Assembly: GCA_029204225.1 (NCBI GenBank)
Contig: CM055099.1
Coordinates: forward strand, 39,901,192-39,965,191
DNA: 64,000 nucleotides
Reading direction: 5' to 3'
From: Diphasiastrum complanatum
Taxonomy: Eukaryota; Streptophyta; Lycopodiopsida; Lycopodiales; Lycopodiaceae
The position numbers and the translations under genes were made by a program. Positions within the stretch are counted from its first letter, which is position 1; the number at the start of each line of letters is the position of its first letter. Of the stretch, positions 22,757-33,720 are shown in pieces. A model generated the notes under the pieces. The model was not told where the DNA came from. It searched no databases and worked only from the letters and a program-made list of their open reading frames with translations.

Positions 22757-23115
22757 AGAAAGTTGATGTCCTCATGAGGGCCAAACTAGAACTTAAGACT
22801 CATGGCACAGGCTTGATTCACCGGCCGAACTTTATTCACAATTACAAGGGCACGAGCTTGATTCACCGGCCAAGGAAAAGACAAACTTCTAGAAAATAAG
22901 AAATCACTTTTGCACTTATTACAGGAAAATTGTAGATCTAGTTCACGTACGTAAAACCTGTGTAAAGTTGTAACATAATTTAAAGTACTTTAGGCCCCAT
23001 GAAAACTGACAACCTGCTTTATTAACATGGAAATAAAAAGGTACCTAGGCTCCATTGAGCCTAAGATATGTCATTTGTAGCTCATCCGAATGAGTCCACT
23101 AGGACTCTAGATTTT
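22757..23115. other. Interior of Gypsy family C, no domain recognised
   Basis: This stretch would hold RT, RNase H and integrase in a full element, but only about 360 bases remain and I see none of those motifs. A short direct repeat, GGCACAGGCTTGATTCACCGGCC and GGCACGAGCTTGATTCACCGGCC-like, is present near 22803-22870. Confidence 0.5.
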
Positions 23116-23600
23116 TCATTGGTCACACAAGGTGAGCACTTTGAGCTCAAAATCGACACTCAGATCCATCTTTGGCACCTGATTGATTTCTGCTGGTTCT
23201 ACTTCGTTAAAGAGGTGAATGAGATTTGAAGGGATTGCTGGCTGAGCTTCAATTGTATCATTCATCTCTAATTGATCTCCTAGCACATCTCTGACGACGC
23301 AAGGTTTTCTGCCATTATATAACAACACAAGGTTAACCCCCTTTGCCAGGAAGGCCACCACATGTTTGTTAAACCAGCTTAGTCCTAAGATGGCATCGAA
23401 AGCAATCATTTTCAAGACTGTGAACGTTAATCAATTTTTCTAAGTCCCCAACGAGATTGTTGCCAATCTACAAGCTGTCATTGTGCCTTTGGCGGTCTCC
23501 ACACAGATAGAGGTCGCATTTTCTTCACATTGAATGCCCAATTCCTCTGCCAAACTTTCTGACAAGTAGTTATGTGATGCTCCCAGATCTACCATGAAGT
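23116..23600 (-). pseudogene. Gypsy retroviral-type aspartic protease remnant
   Basis: On the minus strand, near 23597-23577, the frame reads FMVDLGASHNYLSESLAEEL, the active-site block of the Gypsy protease. The family has Asp-Ser/Thr-Gly; here the middle residue is Leu, which should abolish activity. The frame runs about 40 codons to a stop near 23450. After a shift it continues as FDAILGLSWFNKH (23390-23350), the second conserved block of this protease family, and is open to 23116. The protease would cut the polyprotein into Gag and Pol products. The break and the lost residue show it is dead. Confidence 0.75.
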
Positions 23601-23839
23601 GAATGATCTGCCTTGGATGCAGTCTTTGAGGTACAACAACTTTGATCCTTTTGTAGGAGTCGCCATAAGATGTTCACGATAAGCTGCAAGTGCCCCTATT
23701 TGTTGTAGGGCATTCAGGTCGGACTCCATCAAATCCATTTTTGGATCTTCTTTGTCATCTTATTCACAGTCCGCTTGATCAGATGCCTCTCTTTCCATCT
23801 TATCAAACACTTCGGTTGCCGCCATGATTTGTTTATTCA

Positions 23840-24228
23840 ATGGTTTGGGACATACCCTCCAAGAGTGACCTTGCTATTGACAATTAAAGCAGTGTAGGGA
23901 ACTGCCCACTGTTGGTGAGCTATTGCTATGACTAGTTGAAGGACCAAAGTTGCTCCTTCTCTGGAAGGTATTCTCTCAGTTGTTGCCTTGGTTGCCAAAC
24001 CTTGTTCTTGTTGGGAATCTATTCACGCTACCTAAGGCTTGGTTGCCATTTGAAGTTAAGTTCCCCCTTGGGAAGAAGCTTGGACTCGGTCTGGATCCAC
24101 TGAGTACCTTTGTTGTCGTTAAGGGAGCAGTTGGTGCCGGCGTGATCTCGTAATCGCAAACCATTTCAGCCGTCCGAATAGTTGAATTGAAGTCGTTGGG
24201 CATGTAGCTGTCTATTGCTTGCCGAGTT
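23840..24228 (-). pseudogene. Gypsy Gag C-terminus with interrupted zinc knuckle
   Basis: From 24203 to 23976 the minus strand reads a Pro/Thr/Asn/Arg-rich segment typical of the end of Gag. Past a stop it continues to SLHCFNCQ, a TAG, then QGHSWRVCP (about 23905-23855). This is a C-x2-C-x4-H-x4-C knuckle with a stop codon inside. The Gag core that should lie upstream is missing: the LTR begins directly at 24229, with no PBS between. A deletion therefore removed the PBS and most of gag. Confidence 0.7.
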
Positions 24229-25135
24229 CATGTTGCGCTGGCGCCTCAAAGGTGCTGGGACTTGAGTGGTTTCCCCAACACGCGCATAAGTCTAACATTC
24301 ATCCATCATGCACTTACATAAAAGCCAACTTAGAAACGTAACAAGCTTAACCATTCAGACTTGAGAAAACTGGAATCCCAACCAACCCGAAAGCCAACTC
24401 AAAATCCATCTCCAAAAGGTAATCAAAGGCAAAGACAAGCCACACATGAAACTCAAGGCATAGTGGTCGCCAAACTGACCAAATGGCATAGCGGCGAGCC
24501 ACACGTCGGTGACGTGGACCCTCAGGCACCGGCAACGCAAAAAGGTTGTAGTAAGGGTCCTTCCACTTGGACCAGTCCCGGAGGCGAAACTGAAATGGTA
24601 ATCATCCCCAAGGATCAACTTTATTAAATTTGGAAGAGGTTACATTCATACATAGACTGATTGGCCTCGGGGCCACCAACACGTGCTGGGCATTGTGCAT
24701 GGCTCGTGCTGGTAGAGGGAGCTGAGAAAGTGACTGGATTCCTGGCGCTGGTTGAGCTGCCCAAGTTTCTGTCTGCTGGACTCCCCCTATAGTTCTGGTG
24801 TGATTCGACACGCTCCCTCCGTCCTGGAATATAGTGCTTTCTGGTAAAGCATGCTTTTTTGGACTCAGCTTTTATTTTGTTAATTAAGCCTGGCTGAATC
24901 AGTCTGGCTCTCGGACATGGGTTCCGGGAGCCGTCTCGACGGTAGAATCAACTTGGTTTCTGACTAGGCCATGACTCGAGCTCCAGAGCTAGCTCATGAC
25001 TTGTGACTACTTGACTGGCTCACCACAGGTCGGAGGGTCAGTCCTTGACTTTCTAACTTGATCTAGGACCACAGGGAGCATCACCCCTTAGAGTCTTACA
25101 GGGAACACTAGATGCACCCGAGTCAGCTTTACAAC
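24229..25135 (-). mobile_element. 5' LTR of Gypsy family C
   Basis: In plus orientation it runs from TGTTGCGCTGGCGCC to GCTTTACAACA, with TG...CA ends. It is a close copy of 21716-22742 without the inverted insert, and its end is shared with 1003-1192. No PBS follows its 3' (minus-strand) end at 24229. Confidence 0.8.
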
Positions 25136-26111
25136 AGTTTCCCTCTCTCAATTCTTGACAATCAAGAGTTTCACGATGCCTCATTGCAACTTAATCACAT
25201 TAACTAGCTTCCTCCGATGCAATTTTGTCCTTTCCACTTGAAAACCACTTCAGAGCTTCTTGACTATAGGTACACGCCTTTTTCCTAGCCTTCCTTGCAG
25301 ATTTACAGCACAAATTGTGCCGATAACATGTCAAAATGCATTTCTCCCTTGACGATGTCGTCACTCTGTCTACAAGCTCCAATTTGGCCCTTATTTGGCC
25401 CCAAAAGCCCCTTTCTAGCCAAAGTTATCCACTTCCAAACTGGCCTTAGGAAAATGGCCTTAAAAATAAACTATTTCTTCAACACAAAGAAATATGGCCT
25501 TCAAAACAAATTTAACTCTTCGGACCCCTTCAAAGCTTCTTTCAAGCCAATCCAATGGCTATACTAGATCCAACGTTCCAAGACGATCTTCATCCATTCA
25601 ATCTTAACCATCGATCCACCTTGGGGCCCATCCAGCTTCTTTCTTGCTATGGTTGATCAATGCACTCCCACTCTCTGGCCAGTGCACGGCTTTCTACGAC
25701 CATCACCAAACACGTGTGGCTAGGTTGCGTTGATCTCTCTCCCTCTTCTCCATGGTTCTTCAAGGCCTATAAAACCAATTCAAAGGGCTTGAACTCAACC
25801 TTAATTAATTAGATCTCATGACACTAAGTCAATTCTCATTGATGGCAAACAAACTTTGATGCTTTTCCTTGAATCGGCATCAAAAACTCATCAAGATAAT
25901 GTAGAATCAAATCTTATGAATATTTGAAATTAAGTGCAAGTACAGAGGTGAACACACGTGTGGGAAGTACGATTGCTGACCCTCACCAAGTTTGGATAAG
26001 AAAACCTCACACTAAGACTTCATTTGAACTCGCCCTCACAAGACTAGTTTTATAGCAAGAAACTTACTAAAAATGAATTGTGCTTTGATCATTAGTTATA
26101 CTCTTGTACTT
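25136..26111. other. Unassigned spacer and possible Copia leader
   Basis: There is no recognisable gene. A TATA-like CCTATAAAACC is near 25769. The part just left of the PBS at 26112 would be the 5' leader of a minus-strand Copia; it contains the palindrome CACACGTGTG at 25953-25962. Confidence 0.4.
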
Positions 26112-26124
26112 GGCTCTGATACCA
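26112..26124 (-). other. Primer-binding site, initiator-Met tRNA type
   Basis: The minus strand reads TGGTATCAGAGCC, the exact standard Copia PBS, abutting an LTR end (...CTTTCAACA) at 26125. Confidence 0.8.
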
Positions 26125-26750
26125 TGTTGAAAGTACTGTACCAAGGACCTTAAATGAGCCTACAAAAGACTCCAAGTGTGATTGATTGATTGAGACACGA
26201 ATCTATTTCAAAACTAGTCATCAATTTTTTGATCTAGATTAGCAATTTAGGATCACACAATCAAAAGCAATCAAAAACAATGATCAAACATGTAAATCCG
26301 ACCTCACGCATGTGGGGTATGCCCTTCAATATAGCCTATGGAGAGAATGAATGTAATCAAGTTTAGTTTTCTATGGATTCATAAAATCACAAAACAAATG
26401 AAAGAAAAACTCAAAATTTGCCAATTTGCTCTCAAATCTCTATTTTGTATGTAGGGAATGATAGATTGATAATACAATAGAGCTCTTTTCCTTTAAAGTT
26501 AGGTGAAAATCCAACGTGTTTCGAGGAGACTAATTAACATTTTTTTGCCCTAATATGTCAATCTTACTTAACATTAATTATGCCAATTTAATGGTTAGGT
26601 TACTCAACTACCTCGATGATTTGAGGAGTTTGGTCCCGTAATTCAAGAATCATGACCAAACAACCTAACTAGTCCTTATGAATGAAATCTAAACTATTAA
26701 GGCTAGTGTTCACACATGGCAACATAGATTCACACATGTGAATTACAATG
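26125..26750 (-). mobile_element. 5' LTR of a minus-strand Copia element (family B)
   Basis: The left end, TGTTGAAAGTACTGTAC, is fixed by the PBS. The sequence is related to 44355-45005 (GGACCTTAAATGAG, GATTGATTGATTGA, GAGCTC and TTAGGTGA blocks in the same order), which shows it is a family. The right end is not resolved and the stated limit is approximate. No Copia polyprotein was recognised to its left. Confidence 0.6.
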
Positions 26751-27737
26751 CTCACAAAAATCTATGTACCAACCAAGCTAAAATTTGTCAATTTTCAAAA
26801 ATTTGCCAATTTTCAAAAATTTGCAAACACACTTGGAAACTAGCTTTAAAGGGTGCTAGCTTTTATATGGATTTAGTAGTAGCCTAATTTGATATGATTT
26901 GCTTTAGTAATGTCCCAAAATGTTTTTGCTATAACTTTAGAGAGGCTTGCAAAGCCAAAGGATTTACGACCCGAGAAGATAAGGCCAACAGCAGATCAAA
27001 CTATGTTTAAAGCAAAATTTCTAAGATATTGTTCAAGTATAGAGAACATTAAAAATATTGTGACTCTTTATATAACCAAATTGATTACAAATGCCAAAGG
27101 GTGGGATACCAAGAGGATCAGGTGGAGAAAAAGGATGGAAATAATCTTTAAACTGGTAAAAATTATAGCCAAGGATCGAACATCCTTAGCCTCCAAGGCC
27201 AAGTTCAATGCATGCAAAAGTACAAACTTCAATGAATGCCCAAGAGGTCGAAGAAAAGTCTGTAACGACAACTTCAATACCATAGTTTTTGTCATGCTGA
27301 AGACTTCTTAGGGCTGGATTAGAATTCAATTTGTCCTTGGAGCATTGGCCAGATCAGATAATTTTAAAGATCAATCTAGACATGATAACTGACCTCGGAA
27401 AATATGGAAAAAGTGCTCAGCTAAAGCTTTGGCTTCAATGCGATCGTGCAATTTATATCTGATTGTTGAATACTTTATCTCACTGGGCCTTGAGAATTCT
27501 GAAAAGTTCGGAAGACAGAAAAATCTGCTTTTCCAACTCAAGTGAACGAACATAGTTTTAAGCCAATATAAGTTTTCTGATCATTGCAATATTTCTGATT
27601 TTTGAGTTGACTGAGTTCCTTGTTTATGTCCCCCGGAAGATCTCATGATTCCCGAAGCATATCAACTGCAGTTTTAAGGTGTAACTATTTTGCTGTCTCT
27701 GGATTTCATTATTTTATCAGTCTCTTCATAACCAATG
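26751..27737. other. Unassigned spacer with a 133-codon frame
   Basis: The plus-strand frame 26910-27311 starts with ATG and is rich in Lys, Asn and Ile (KLVKIIAKDRTSLASKAK). It has no recognised motif, and an overlapping frame is open on the other strand, so it may be chance. A direct repeat of TTGCCAATTTTCAAAAATTTG lies near 26785-26825. Confidence 0.35.
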
Positions 27738-27900
27738 GGATTGGCTTTGTTGGTTAGGTTGCCATCCAAAGTTTCTTTGGTCGCAAGTTCGAGCCTCCCC
27801 TTGGAAACCAAGAAGCATAAATGAAGGTCAACGGAAGCTTACCAAGCACGCTCCGAACTTTCCATAACAGGCATCACACTTCTGAGATAAGTCAGTTGTA
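27738..27900 (+). mobile_element. Candidate tRNA-derived SINE
   Basis: Box A-like TGGCTTTGTTGG (27742-27753) and box B-like AAGTTCGAGCC (27785-27795) lie in the order and near the spacing of an RNA polymerase III internal promoter (consensus TRGCNNARYNGG and GGTTCGANNCC). The surrounding sequence does not fold as an intact tRNA by eye, so a SINE or tRNA relic is more likely than a tRNA gene. The 3' end is unresolved. Confidence 0.4.
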
Positions 27901-29046
27901 TTTGCTTTTGATATAAATAGAAGTGGTTTTATTAAGTTTCAGAAAAATCCTAGGAGCAATTGAGAAAAATAGTTGTGATCCTAGAGTGCACAGGTATTTC
28001 AAAATGAAAATTGCCCTAGTTCCCTTGGAAACATAAGTTTGATAGATCTGGGTGACCTGAATTGGTTAATTTCTTATCCTTGCATTGAGTTGAAAGAAGA
28101 AAAAACACTTTCTCACGACTATGATCTATCCACCATATAAAATATGTCATGGTAATTTTCATTTGTTCGACTCTCTTAAAATGAAAATCCAAAGGATAAA
28201 TATGAGACCAAATTGTCACAAATGTGCTGGATAGCTTTGCATTTTGATTGATTTCAAAAGATACCAAGACGTGACATGACTCGTAACAGCTTAAGTGACG
28301 ACAAATTTTAGTCTACCAGAGTTCTTAGGTAGATGGATCGTTTGTGTACTTTTTTTTCACTGGATTTATGAATAGATTTACCAAGACTTCTGATCTGCGA
28401 AGAAATCTTCATGCTTTGCGAATTTCTGCAACAAACAATACCAGCATTGAATACAGAGGATCCAAGAACTGTAATCAAATAGCTCCTGGTCATGGTTTTA
28501 TGGTACAAAAGAGGATTGAACTCTTTGTGTCAGTTACAATCACCTGGATCAAGAGAACTACAAGCTGACAGGAGTATCACATAATCCTAAGCAGGACATT
28601 GGAAGGTTCTAGTCTGCCACAAACTTCATCTCAAACACTTATTAATCAGCAGCAGATTTTTTTAATTGAAGCATGTGAAAAGAAGAGGATCTTGAACCTG
28701 TTTTAAACTGAAACCCAAATTTTAAGTTAAGCGAAATTAAGATACGCCATGATACAATCATGCAAATAAATTGTCCGAAATACTATCACTGCGTGTGTCG
28801 ATTTTTAATGACCCACAGCTTTATCTCTACTGACACATTGCCAGCTAAAAACACTGCAAATGAACGAAATGCACATGTCAGATTACACTTCTTTCTGTAA
28901 GTCCATTTGGGGAACTGGTATTTTGATAGTGGTTACAGCGACCACCTCTGCATTAATCATATCATACCATCTGCATGAGACAGCTAAATGATGGCTCATA
29001 AATCCAAGAAGCTGGACACTTTTAACAGATGAAAGGTGGAAAACTT
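27901..29046. other. Downstream flank of the aspartic protease gene
   Basis: There is no recognised gene. The part next to 29047 should contain the 3' untranslated region of the minus-strand protease gene, but I could not fix a poly(A) signal with confidence. Confidence 0.45.
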
Positions 29047-30627
29047 TCACAAGACCGCGCAATCTCCTTGTGCAAAGCCAAGCTGTCCATTGCCACGATC
29101 AAATTCGATGTAGAAATTTTGTTGGAGCAAATTACCGATAGTGTTGAACGCGAAAGGTGATATGACCCCCTGAATAGCGAGACATTTGACATCCTTGGCA
29201 ACTTCAACGAAGTAGTTGGAAGACGGAGGCTGGAAAACTGAAGATCCTTCAAATGAAATGGAAAAGGCAGGCAGAGGAGGTTGAGAGATGCCTGATACAT
29301 TAATACAAAGATCTAAACCTTGGAAAGAATGACTGCGAGGATAACGGATTGCCCTTTCAAAAGCGCCAAGAATGATAAGGTAGGCTGGCATTTTGAAGAA
29401 AGAAAGAGTAGAGCCTGAATCAAAGATAGTTCCACCATTGCCCAAAAGATCAATCTCCCACACATTGCTAGGAATGCGAAGAATCTCCCCTCCAACACTC
29501 ACCTGCTCCACTCTTACGTAGTAAAACGTTGATGCCAGAGAATTCTTCACCAAAGGTATATAGCGGAAGATGATATCTTGTGATAAATTCTGAGTTACGT
29601 TTCCAAATAGCAGCAGACTACTGGCTGAGTTGGATCTCAGATAGTCCCCTAAGCAATAGGAGAATTTACTGTATCTGTGACCGATTTGCGAGCTGAAGGA
29701 TATGTCACCCTGTCCTAGACCAAGAACCCCTCCAGAACCGTTGAAGCTACCTGCATTCCTCATCCCACACCCAAATACAACATTCACAAACTGCACACAA
29801 TGTCCTGAAGTAGAGTTTAGTGTTACTGTCTCTCGGCTGAGAAGTCCGCTGCTCTGAGACTGGTCTTTGTAACGGTACATATACTTACAGCTAGCTGGAT
29901 TGTGGGCATCGCAAAAGTCGTGAGCGGGAGCTGGGACTAGAAAGCATTCGTCAGACGAGCAAGGAACCTGGGAGAAGCTGGCAGATTTGCTGGGAAAGAA
30001 AATAGGACCTGCAATGGAAGAGCATCTGCGACACGGGTAGCATTGCACCCAAACCAAATCACTACCTGTGTCTACTATCAGCAGGAATCTCTGAGCAGGC
30101 GATCCAAGCCAAAACTCTACTAGATACTGGCCCAGACCGAGCGAGACCCCAGAGTATACGATAGATCTCGGAATGTCTAACTGATCAGCAGAGAACATCG
30201 CTTTGATGGTTCCATCAGAGTCAGAAGCTTTACGATCGCCATTGGCTATAGATTCTCGCTGCTGTGGCTTTCTTTTCATCATGAAGCCACGTTGGAACTC
30301 AATGGATCTAAGACTGTCCATTTCCATCAAATGTAGCAATATTTCTGCTGGAGCCAGATTCTTATTGTAGTATGGAGACTGGATGGAATAGCGATGGATG
30401 AGACTCAGACGCATACCCACTTCATCTGGAGCATGCGATTGCAGAACTCTATGCTTACTTAACTCTGTTTCCTGCTCAGAGCTATGGGCTTCTACGGATA
30501 CATTGAGAAGCGCCAACGCACACCACTTGTCTCCTAGTGAACTGTAAAAGGAGCCATAGCACAATATCAAAAGCAGAAAGCACGCCTTTCCAGAAGTAAC
30601 CCGAGTCGCCATAGCTGCTGGTGACAT
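29047..30627 (-). CDS. Plant A1-type aspartic protease (TAXi/CDR1-like), secreted
   Basis: 526 residues, ATG at 30625-30627, no intron needed. A second Met at residue 6 is an alternative start. Residues about 15-40 form a hydrophobic signal-peptide-like stretch (ACFLLLILCYG), so the product probably enters the secretory pathway. A prosegment follows to about residue 165. The mature domain has both catalytic motifs, DTGS at 186-189 (LLIVDTGSDLVWVQC) and DSGS at 403-406 (GTIFDSGSTLSFF). Cys pairs typical of the plant group are present (CYPCRRC, CSSDEC), and the tail block NLLQQNFYIEFDR...GFAQGDC (499-523) fits. N-glycosylation sequons occur, for example near 271 and 343. The flap region reads YRYKDQSQSSG, lacking the two Gly of the common YxYGDGSxTxG, so substrate choice may differ. 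The whole frame is intact and the length is normal. The family includes CDR1, nucellin-like and ASPG proteases; the exact subgroup is not resolved. Confidence 0.92.
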   Translation of the reverse strand: MSPAAMATRVTSGKACFLLLILCYGSFYSSLGDKWCALALLNVSVEAHSSEQETELSKHRVLQSHAPDEVGMRLSLIHRYSIQSPYYNKNLAPAEILLHLMEMDSLRSIEFQRGFMMKRKPQQRESIANGDRKASDSDGTIKAMFSADQLDIPRSIVYSGVSLGLGQYLVEFWLGSPAQRFLLIVDTGSDLVWVQCYPCRRCSSIAGPIFFPSKSASFSQVPCSSDECFLVPAPAHDFCDAHNPASCKYMYRYKDQSQSSGLLSRETVTLNSTSGHCVQFVNVVFGCGMRNAGSFNGSGGVLGLGQGDISFSSQIGHRYSKFSYCLGDYLRSNSASSLLLFGNVTQNLSQDIIFRYIPLVKNSLASTFYYVRVEQVSVGGEILRIPSNVWEIDLLGNGGTIFDSGSTLSFFKMPAYLIILGAFERAIRYPRSHSFQGLDLCINVSGISQPPLPAFSISFEGSSVFQPPSSNYFVEVAKDVKCLAIQGVISPFAFNTIGNLLQQNFYIEFDRGNGQLGFAQGDCAVL

Positions 30628-32094
30628 GCAGTTAAGGATTCCGTTTGCAAAGCTCCACCTTTCTATTGATGAAATTTCATTGTCCGAAAAGTTAAGATTT
30701 AAATCTTGGAAAGTAAGGTGAAAGGATTAGTTTGTGGGTCATCCTCTACATTTACATCTAAAATCTTTTGAGTGTATAAATAACAGATAGCTGATGTATG
30801 GAAACAATTGGAGAAGGAGAGAACCCGAAAGGATTACACATCAATCAATAGATGGTGGCAGATGCAATTGCTAGTGAAGAACAGAAAGCTATTGCTGATC
30901 AATAGTTGGACTCTAATGAAAAGACTAGCATACTATAGCTTGCCAACAGCTTGATGGCCAAAGCAGTTATGACAACTAAAGTCTCAGAGAGAGTGGTGCA
31001 GCAAAGCAGGCAGCTGGATGACGACTACTGACGACGATCACGAATCTGTATTCATTCAGAAAAGAAAGAATGCGGATTGATTGCTGTTTCGTGGACATTG
31101 AATTTGCTTCACATGTATCTCTTTGTAGAGGTCTACATTTATAATATGGAGGTCATGTCAATGTCTTTAATATTTACTCATATGACCTTTACAAACTCTC
31201 ACAAAAGGCAAGATTTGCCATTAAATTACCACTATTCCTAAGTTATATTTGGAGGTTGGACATTTTTTGCAAAGTCTAATGCTCTACATGAATGTACAAT
31301 AAAAGAACTATCAAAAGTTGTCTACAATAGCATGGTGAATATGCATTATGGAGACAAAGGTCATGCTCCCATGCAATGGCTGAGGGTGAGAGCCCAAGGG
31401 TGTCACTTGTACAAGGTTGAAAAAGCTCAAGTGAAGCATGCCTCATCTAAAATAATGTTTTAATAATTACGTCTTTTTTAATGGCAACATATGCCTATGG
31501 ACATTTTTCAATGACTAGTTATCACATAGCACATACACATTCCGCTAGGTGACTACATGAAAATTTTGGTGAAAATTAAAATCCTTTGGAAATCACTCAA
31601 TTCTCATTCAACAAATTGTGCTATTAAATTGTGCAAATTGATTTTTTTTTTTTCGTTTCCATCTCAAGTTTGACAATTAGAAGCATTGGAAACATTGAAC
31701 AAACAGTTCGATTGGGATCTTTGAGGTCATTTATAATGCATGTGTCTCACATTTTATAGCATTAGAACATTGACAAAAGATCTGAATCAACAAAATCCAC
31801 ATTTCCAAAGGCGCAACAAGAAATCAATACAATTTAAATGTAGCAATTGAAACTGATTTTAAAATATTTAGGAGGTGAACATTTTTGCATAGGTTAGATA
31901 GTTGATGCAATTATACCTTTTGCCAAAAGCACTCTTATGCTTCAAAAATAGATCCAATTTTTTTGAAAAATCATCAATAAGGACGAGGAATTATGTAGCG
32001 CCACCTAATGAAACTTTTTGTATGGGACAACAAATATGGAAACAATCAGTAGAACAATGGCATACACATGACATGCATTACACATGAGGAGAAC
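30628..32094. other. Upstream flank of the aspartic protease gene
   Basis: There is no second gene. The minus-strand promoter should lie in the first few hundred bases; a GTGTATAAATAACAG stretch near 30771-30784 is the only TATA-like sequence and reads best on the plus strand, so I do not assign it. A T-rich tract lies near 31644-31655. Confidence 0.45.
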
Positions 32095-32607
32095 TGTTAG
32101 AAGTCTGCAACTCAAGATGAACCCTAACAAACCAATAGATGCTGGAGGTCATGGTATAAGGAATGAAAATGTAAGTGGCATGCATAAACAGATGGACCCA
32201 ATGTTGGGCTAGAGACTAATGGGGAACATACCTTGTAAATTAGGCCTAATTTCAACATAGGGCCCTAAGTTGGGTGTTGACATGTGAAATAACAGTTAGG
32301 TGTCCTATGAATTGGTAGAGATGTCATAATTAATAATGACATAATGCATGCCATTAGCTTACATTGGGCTAGGTGGGGCATCCTCTATAAGATGAGAGTG
32401 CATTGGCTATTTGGAATAGACTATGCTAGCCCTACTATAATTCCTTAACATCTAACAAGAAGCAACCCACACAAACATTGTATTATCATTAGAATAAATA
32501 GAAAGAGAGAGAGAATCTAGTAATTGACATATAATCTAGTCTAGAGTACAATTAGCCAATGAAGAATGAAGAGTATAGTTAGCTTTGTGAACATTAAAAT
32601 TCTAACA
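32095..32607 (-). mobile_element. 3' LTR of a minus-strand Copia element (family F)
   Basis: The minus strand runs TGTTAGAATTTTAATG ... GACTTCTAACA, 513 bp, with an 8-base terminal inverted repeat TGTTAGAA/TTCTAACA. It is preceded on the minus strand by a purine-rich tract and by the Copia pol remnant, which is the expected order. A CTTATAGAGG TATA-like site lies near 32380 on the minus strand. Confidence 0.75.
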
Positions 32608-32616
32608 CTCTCTTTC
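32608..32616 (-). other. Polypurine tract of Copia family F
   Basis: The minus strand reads GAAAGAGAG directly before TGTTAGAA. Confidence 0.65.
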
Positions 32617-32639
32617 AATGATAAATTTTGCTCTCTCCT

Positions 32640-33720
32640 ATACCTAATTGAGTGCAAAAAAAATTAGACTTCATCCTACCTAATGATTTTGTGGAAATAT
32701 ATGCCACCTGATTTTCAAATTTACAAAAGACAAGATCAGTGGTATTATCAAGTAATTTTTCTCAACCCAAATGACATGAATCTCAATGTGCTTGGTTCAA
32801 GCATGTCAAACTAAACTTTTGGCAAGGCAAATATAGCTTTAGTTATCACAAGATACAATACTTGCATCCACCCTGTGGTTGATCTAAGTCAAGAAGAAAT
32901 TTGAGTAACCACAACTTCATGTGTAGCACTGTCGAGAGCGCGATACTCAACTTCTAACAAAGATAGAGCTATTGTGGGTTGCTTTATGCTACTCCATGAA
33001 ACTACAACTATAGCAAAACCAAATGTATAACCAGTGGTAGATCATCTATCATCTATATTACTTGCCAATTTGCATATGCATAACCTACCAACATTGAGAC
33101 TTTATGTTAATCATATTTTAAGCCATAATTAAATGTTCCACAAAGGAGAATTTGTTTGGTTTGTCTAGGATCTTGATCTAATGACTTCAACAACATATGC
33201 AATATCAAGACACGTGTGCGCCAAATATATCAAACTAATCACCAATTGTCTCTGTAAATAGGAATCTACTCTCTCATATTTATCATATCTAGTTAGCTTA
33301 GTATTGGCATCCATCAATGTGCTCAATGGCTTACAATACTGTATATTTAACTTGTGAAGCAAATTATGCGCATATTTGTTTTGATTAAGAAAAAAGATTG
33401 TTTCTTTTTTACACACTTTAATCACAAGAAAATAATGCATCAATTCTAAGTCACTAATGTCAAAAGATGTGGACAAATCTAATTTGATCTGATCTATTAG
33501 ACTTTAATTGCTTCTAGTAATGATCAAATCATCAGCATGTAGTAACGAACACATAATTAGAACCATATTGTAGGATTTAAAAGTTAAGATTTGCAATACT
33601 CTTTATAATTCTTTTTCATTAGAAGTTTTCGTTGATGCAAGAACACCATGTTTGCGATGCTTGCTTCCATCCATAGAGAGCTTTGTTGAGCTTGTCAACA
33701 AGGTGTTCGCTCCCTAGCTA
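32640..33720 (-). pseudogene. Copia reverse transcriptase / RNase H remnant
   Basis: Motifs in Copia order appear on the minus strand, spread over frames with stops: KLNKALYGWKQASQTW (about 33710-33660), HADDLIITRSN (about 33543-33510, the YVDD catalytic box with Tyr changed to His), DLELMHYFLVIKVC and YAHNLLHKLNIQYCKP (33460-33330), ISLIYLAHTCLDIAYVV (about 33240-33190), and SWSSIKQPTIALSLLEVEYRA of RNase H (about 32990-32930). The order and spacing fit one element whose LTR is at 32095-32607. Integrase and gag are not seen. Many stops show it is dead. Confidence 0.75.

Noticed and set aside
26910-27311. 133-codon Lys-rich frame as a host gene
   Set aside because: There is no recognised motif, an overlapping frame is open on the other strand, and the surroundings are repeat-like.
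27738-27810. Functional tRNA gene
   Set aside because: The boxes are tRNA-like but I could not fold an acceptor stem or a sound anticodon arm, so it is listed only as a SINE candidate.
29022-29498. Short frames overlapping the aspartic protease
   Set aside because: They are shadows in other frames of a clearly real gene.
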